From contig JAHBXW010000003.1 in NCBI GenBank assembly GCA_019636235.1, forward strand, positions 312,001 through 376,000: DNA of 64,000 nt, written 5' to 3'. Under the pieces are notes generated by a model. The model ran no database searches, was not told where the DNA came from, and saw only the letters and a list, made by a program, of their open reading frames with translations. Made by a program: the position numbers and the translations under genes. Shown here one piece after another: positions 61,696-64,000 of this stretch. The stretch's first letter is position 1. Each line of letters opens with the position of its first letter. This DNA is from Planctomyces sp. GTDB lineage: Bacteria > Planctomycetota > Planctomycetia > Planctomycetales > Planctomycetaceae.

Positions 61696-61947
61696 GGCGG
61701 CCGGGGAAGGTCGGAAACGGTCCCGGAAGAATGTTTGCAGCGCCGCGGCGACGGCGCGCGACGCGGGCATTGTGGCGGGACGGCCGCCGCGAAGCACCCC
61801 GTCGCGACCCGGAATCGACGGTTTGCCGCGACTGAGAGCCGCGGGGAACCGGGCGCCGTCCCCGGCCAGAAATCAGCCGCGCGGCGCGGCCGATCGCTCC
61901 GCCCCCCTCGTCGGTCCCGCGATCGCCTGCTATTGTCTGTCCGGCCG

Positions 61948-64000
61948 ATGAGTGAGCCTGCCGAGGTGACTGAAATCCGGTCGCTTCCCGACCTGATTCC
62001 GCGCATCCGCCGCATCGAGTCGTTCACCGCCGTCGTTGAGGCCCTGGGCCGTGGCGAGAGCGGGACGATTGATGGGGCGTGGGGGTCATCGTCTGCGCTG
62101 GCGGCGGCGGCAATTGCCCGGGCGCTCCGGGAGAAGTCCGGCCCCGGCCGCACGCTGCTGGTCGTGCTGCCCCGAATCAGCGACGTTGACGACTTCGCGG
62201 CGGATGTGGCCGCGCTGCTCGACGAGCCGCCGCTGCTGTTTCCGGCGTGGGAAACGCTGCCGCAGGAACACGCGGTGTCCGACGCGGTGTTCGGCGCCCG
62301 GCTGCAGTCGGTGCAGGCTATCGAATCCGAGTCCCCGCCCGCGGTCGTCGTGACGTGTCTGCCCGCCCTGCTGCAGCCCGTTCCCAGCCGCGCCGAACGG
62401 GAGCAGGCGACACGGCGGCTGAGCGTCGGCCAGAACCTCGATCTCGACGAATTCCTGCACTGGCTGGTCGCGGGGGGCTTCGAGCGGCAGTCCGCGCTCG
62501 AGCGTCCGGGCGAGTTCAGCGTGCACGGCGGCATCCTCGACGTCTTTCCTCCCGGGGCGACCGATCCTGTCCGCATCGAACTGTTCGGCGATGAAATCGA
62601 ATCGATTCGCCCGTTCGATGTGGAGACCCAGCGGCGGATCGGCGAGGAAACCTCCTGCGTCGTGACGGCCGTCAGCGTCGCCGGCGGGGCGAGCGCCAGC
62701 GGCGAGCGGATGTCCGACGCCTCCGCGCAGTTCGTCGATCAGCTCCCGGCCGGCAGTTGGGTCGTCCTGCTCGAACCGCAGGAGCTCGTCGACGAAGGGC
62801 GGCATTACCTGGCCCGGCTGAACAATCCCCGCGGGCTGTTCAGCGTGCCGTCGGCGATAGAACGCTGCACGCGCCGGCCCAGCGTGACGATCGCGGCACT
62901 CAGCGGCGGCAGCCTGGAGACGACGGGCCGTCTGCAGGTGGAATCAATCGAACGGTTCGGCGGTCCGCGGTCCGAGGTGCTGCAGGAGCTGGCGACCGTT
63001 GTGGGCCGCGAAGAGACGGTGCTGATCGCCTGCCACAACGAAGGGGAGCAGGAGCGTCTGCGGGAACTGCTGGCCGAGACGGCTCCGGGCCTGGCGCCGC
63101 AGGTGCGGCTGTGCCTGGGAACGGTGACGCGCGGTTATCGGCTGGTTCGCGAACGGGTCGTCGTCCTCAGCGACAACGAGCTGTTCAGCCGGACTGACGT
63201 CCGCCGCGTCGCGCGAAAGAAACGACTGGAATCGCGGGCGATCGACACCTTTCTCGATCTCAACGAAGGGGACCTCGTCGTCCATCTGTCGCATGGGATC
63301 GGCCGGTATCGGGGCATGCAGCTCGTCGAGCAGGATGGCCGACGGGAGGAGCACCTGGCGCTGGAGTTCCGGGACGGCGTGCGGATCTGGGTCCCCGTCT
63401 CGCTGATTCACCTGGTCCAGAAGTACATCGGGGCCGTCAAGGCGAACCCCACGCTGTCCAAGATCGGCGGCGGCGTGTGGTCGCGCAGCAAGGCCAAGGT
63501 CCAGCAGGCCGTGTCGGACATGGCGGTCGACATGCTGCGGCTGCAGGCGCAGCGTGAATCGCTGCCGGGATTCTCCTGCCCGCCCGATTCGCATCTGCAG
63601 AAGGAGTTCGAGGCCGCGTTTCCATACGTCGAAACGGCCGACCAGCTCTCGGCGATCGAGGCCGCCAGACGGGACCTGGAACGCCCCCGCCCCATGGACC
63701 GGCTGTTGTGCGGCGACGTCGGGTTCGGCAAAACGGAAGTCGCCATGCGGGCCGTGTTCAAGGCCGTCGACGCCGGGCGGCAGGTGGCCGTCCTGGTGCC
63801 GACGACCGTCCTGGCCGAACAGCACTTCCGGACGTTCTGCGAGCGGATGGCCGAGTTCCCGGTGACGATCGAGGTCCTGTCCCGATTCAAGACGAAAGGC
63901 GAACAGCGGGAGATTCTGGAACGCGCGGCCGAGGGGCGGGTGGACGTGCTGATTGGCACGCACCGACTCGTGCAGGCCGACGTGCGGTTCAAGGATCTGG
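61948..64000 (+). CDS. mfd: Transcription-repair coupling factor Mfd, N-terminal two thirds (runs off right edge)
   Basis: The frame is open from ATG 61948 to the window end, giving about 684 residues. The UvrB-like N-terminal domains (with PLLFPAWETLPQEHAVSDAV and GEFSVHGGILDVFPPGATDP) are followed by the RNA-polymerase-interaction module (LNEGDLVVHLSHGIGRYRGM) and the start of the translocase. The Walker A motif is in LLCGDVGFGKTEVAMRAVFK, and motif Ia in VLVPTTVLAEQHF. Mfd removes stalled RNA polymerase and recruits UvrA. The remaining helicase motifs and C-terminal domain lie beyond the window. Confidence 0.96.
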   Translation, partial: MSEPAEVTEIRSLPDLIPRIRRIESFTAVVEALGRGESGTIDGAWGSSSALAAAAIARALREKSGPGRTLLVVLPRISDVDDFAADVAALLDEPPLLFPAWETLPQEHAVSDAVFGARLQSVQAIESESPPAVVVTCLPALLQPVPSRAEREQATRRLSVGQNLDLDEFLHWLVAGGFERQSALERPGEFSVHGGILDVFPPGATDPVRIELFGDEIESIRPFDVETQRRIGEETSCVVTAVSVAGGASASGERMSDASAQFVDQLPAGSWVVLLEPQELVDEGRHYLARLNNPRGLFSVPSAIERCTRRPSVTIAALSGGSLETTGRLQVESIERFGGPRSEVLQELATVVGREETVLIACHNEGEQERLRELLAETAPGLAPQVRLCLGTVTRGYRLVRERVVVLSDNELFSRTDVRRVARKKRLESRAIDTFLDLNEGDLVVHLSHGIGRYRGMQLVEQDGRREEHLALEFRDGVRIWVPVSLIHLVQKYIGAVKANPTLSKIGGGVWSRSKAKVQQAVSDMAVDMLRLQAQRESLPGFSCPPDSHLQKEFEAAFPYVETADQLSAIEAARRDLERPRPMDRLLCGDVGFGKTEVAMRAVFKAVDAGRQVAVLVPTTVLAEQHFRTFCERMAEFPVTIEVLSRFKTKGEQREILERAAEGRVDVLIGTHRLVQADVRFKDL

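Overview
The window reads as a stretch of a high-GC planctomycete chromosome (Planctomycetota, probably order Planctomycetales; genus not resolved). The evidence is a combination of families typical of that phylum: three DUF1559 pseudopilin-like proteins (1765, 8573, 31438), two DUF1080 secreted proteins, a sulfatase, DUF4159, Gfo/Idh/MocA, an MfnB-like C1-cofactor enzyme, a Lys/Ala-rich mini-histone and a sigma factor with added helix-turn-helix units. Coding density is high and strands alternate in short operons. I see no rRNA, tRNA, CRISPR array, prophage or complete insertion sequence.

Layout. 1-9.6 kb: the N-terminal part of a membrane-anchored protein running off the left edge, a His/Cys-rich exported protein, a pseudopilin, a PQQ-type beta-propeller and a lipoprotein. 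These face, across a strong terminator, a leftward operon (pseudopilin, anchored protein, histidine kinase, hemW). 9.8-27.5 kb: a rightward block of DUF1080, an LptF/G-type permease, a TPR-zinc-peptidase and DUF4159. It continues into a tightly overlapping MoxR / DUF58 / VWA / giant coiled-coil / VWA-amidotransferase-like / caspase-fold cassette in which start and stop codons share ATGA. 27.6-30.2 kb: flagellar export-gate genes fliO-P-Q-R.

30.2-41 kb: dprA and a DUF1559 gene leftward, a 90-aa membrane protein between inverted repeats, a DUF1080 protein, a 951-aa secreted protein of unknown role, a 32-residue histone-like peptide, superoxide dismutase and an NtrC-class sigma-54 activator. 41-50.3 kb: an amino-acid permease, a leftward cluster of very small membrane proteins including DUF485, a sulfatase, a thioredoxin-like lipoprotein, lnt, moeA and a lipoprotein. 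50.6-55.6 kb: nuoK-nuoL-nuoM of respiratory complex I plus a PH-like membrane protein. 55.6-64 kb: mfnB-like, the unusual sigma factor, a zinc-ribbon protein, a multi-pass membrane protein, a MocA-type oxidoreductase, a small conserved protein and the first two thirds of mfd, cut by the right edge.

The most coherent candidate system is the 9-gene run from 10710 to 27506. An ATPase chaperone (MoxR), a DUF58 partner and two VWA membrane proteins, each with an intact metal-binding motif, are joined to a very large coiled-coil membrane protein, a zinc peptidase and a caspase/legumain-fold protein that lacks the catalytic cysteine. This looks like an envelope-associated assembly or surveillance machine. 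That role is inferred from composition and gene overlap; the sequence alone does not show it. All calls are from reading the sequence, with no database search.
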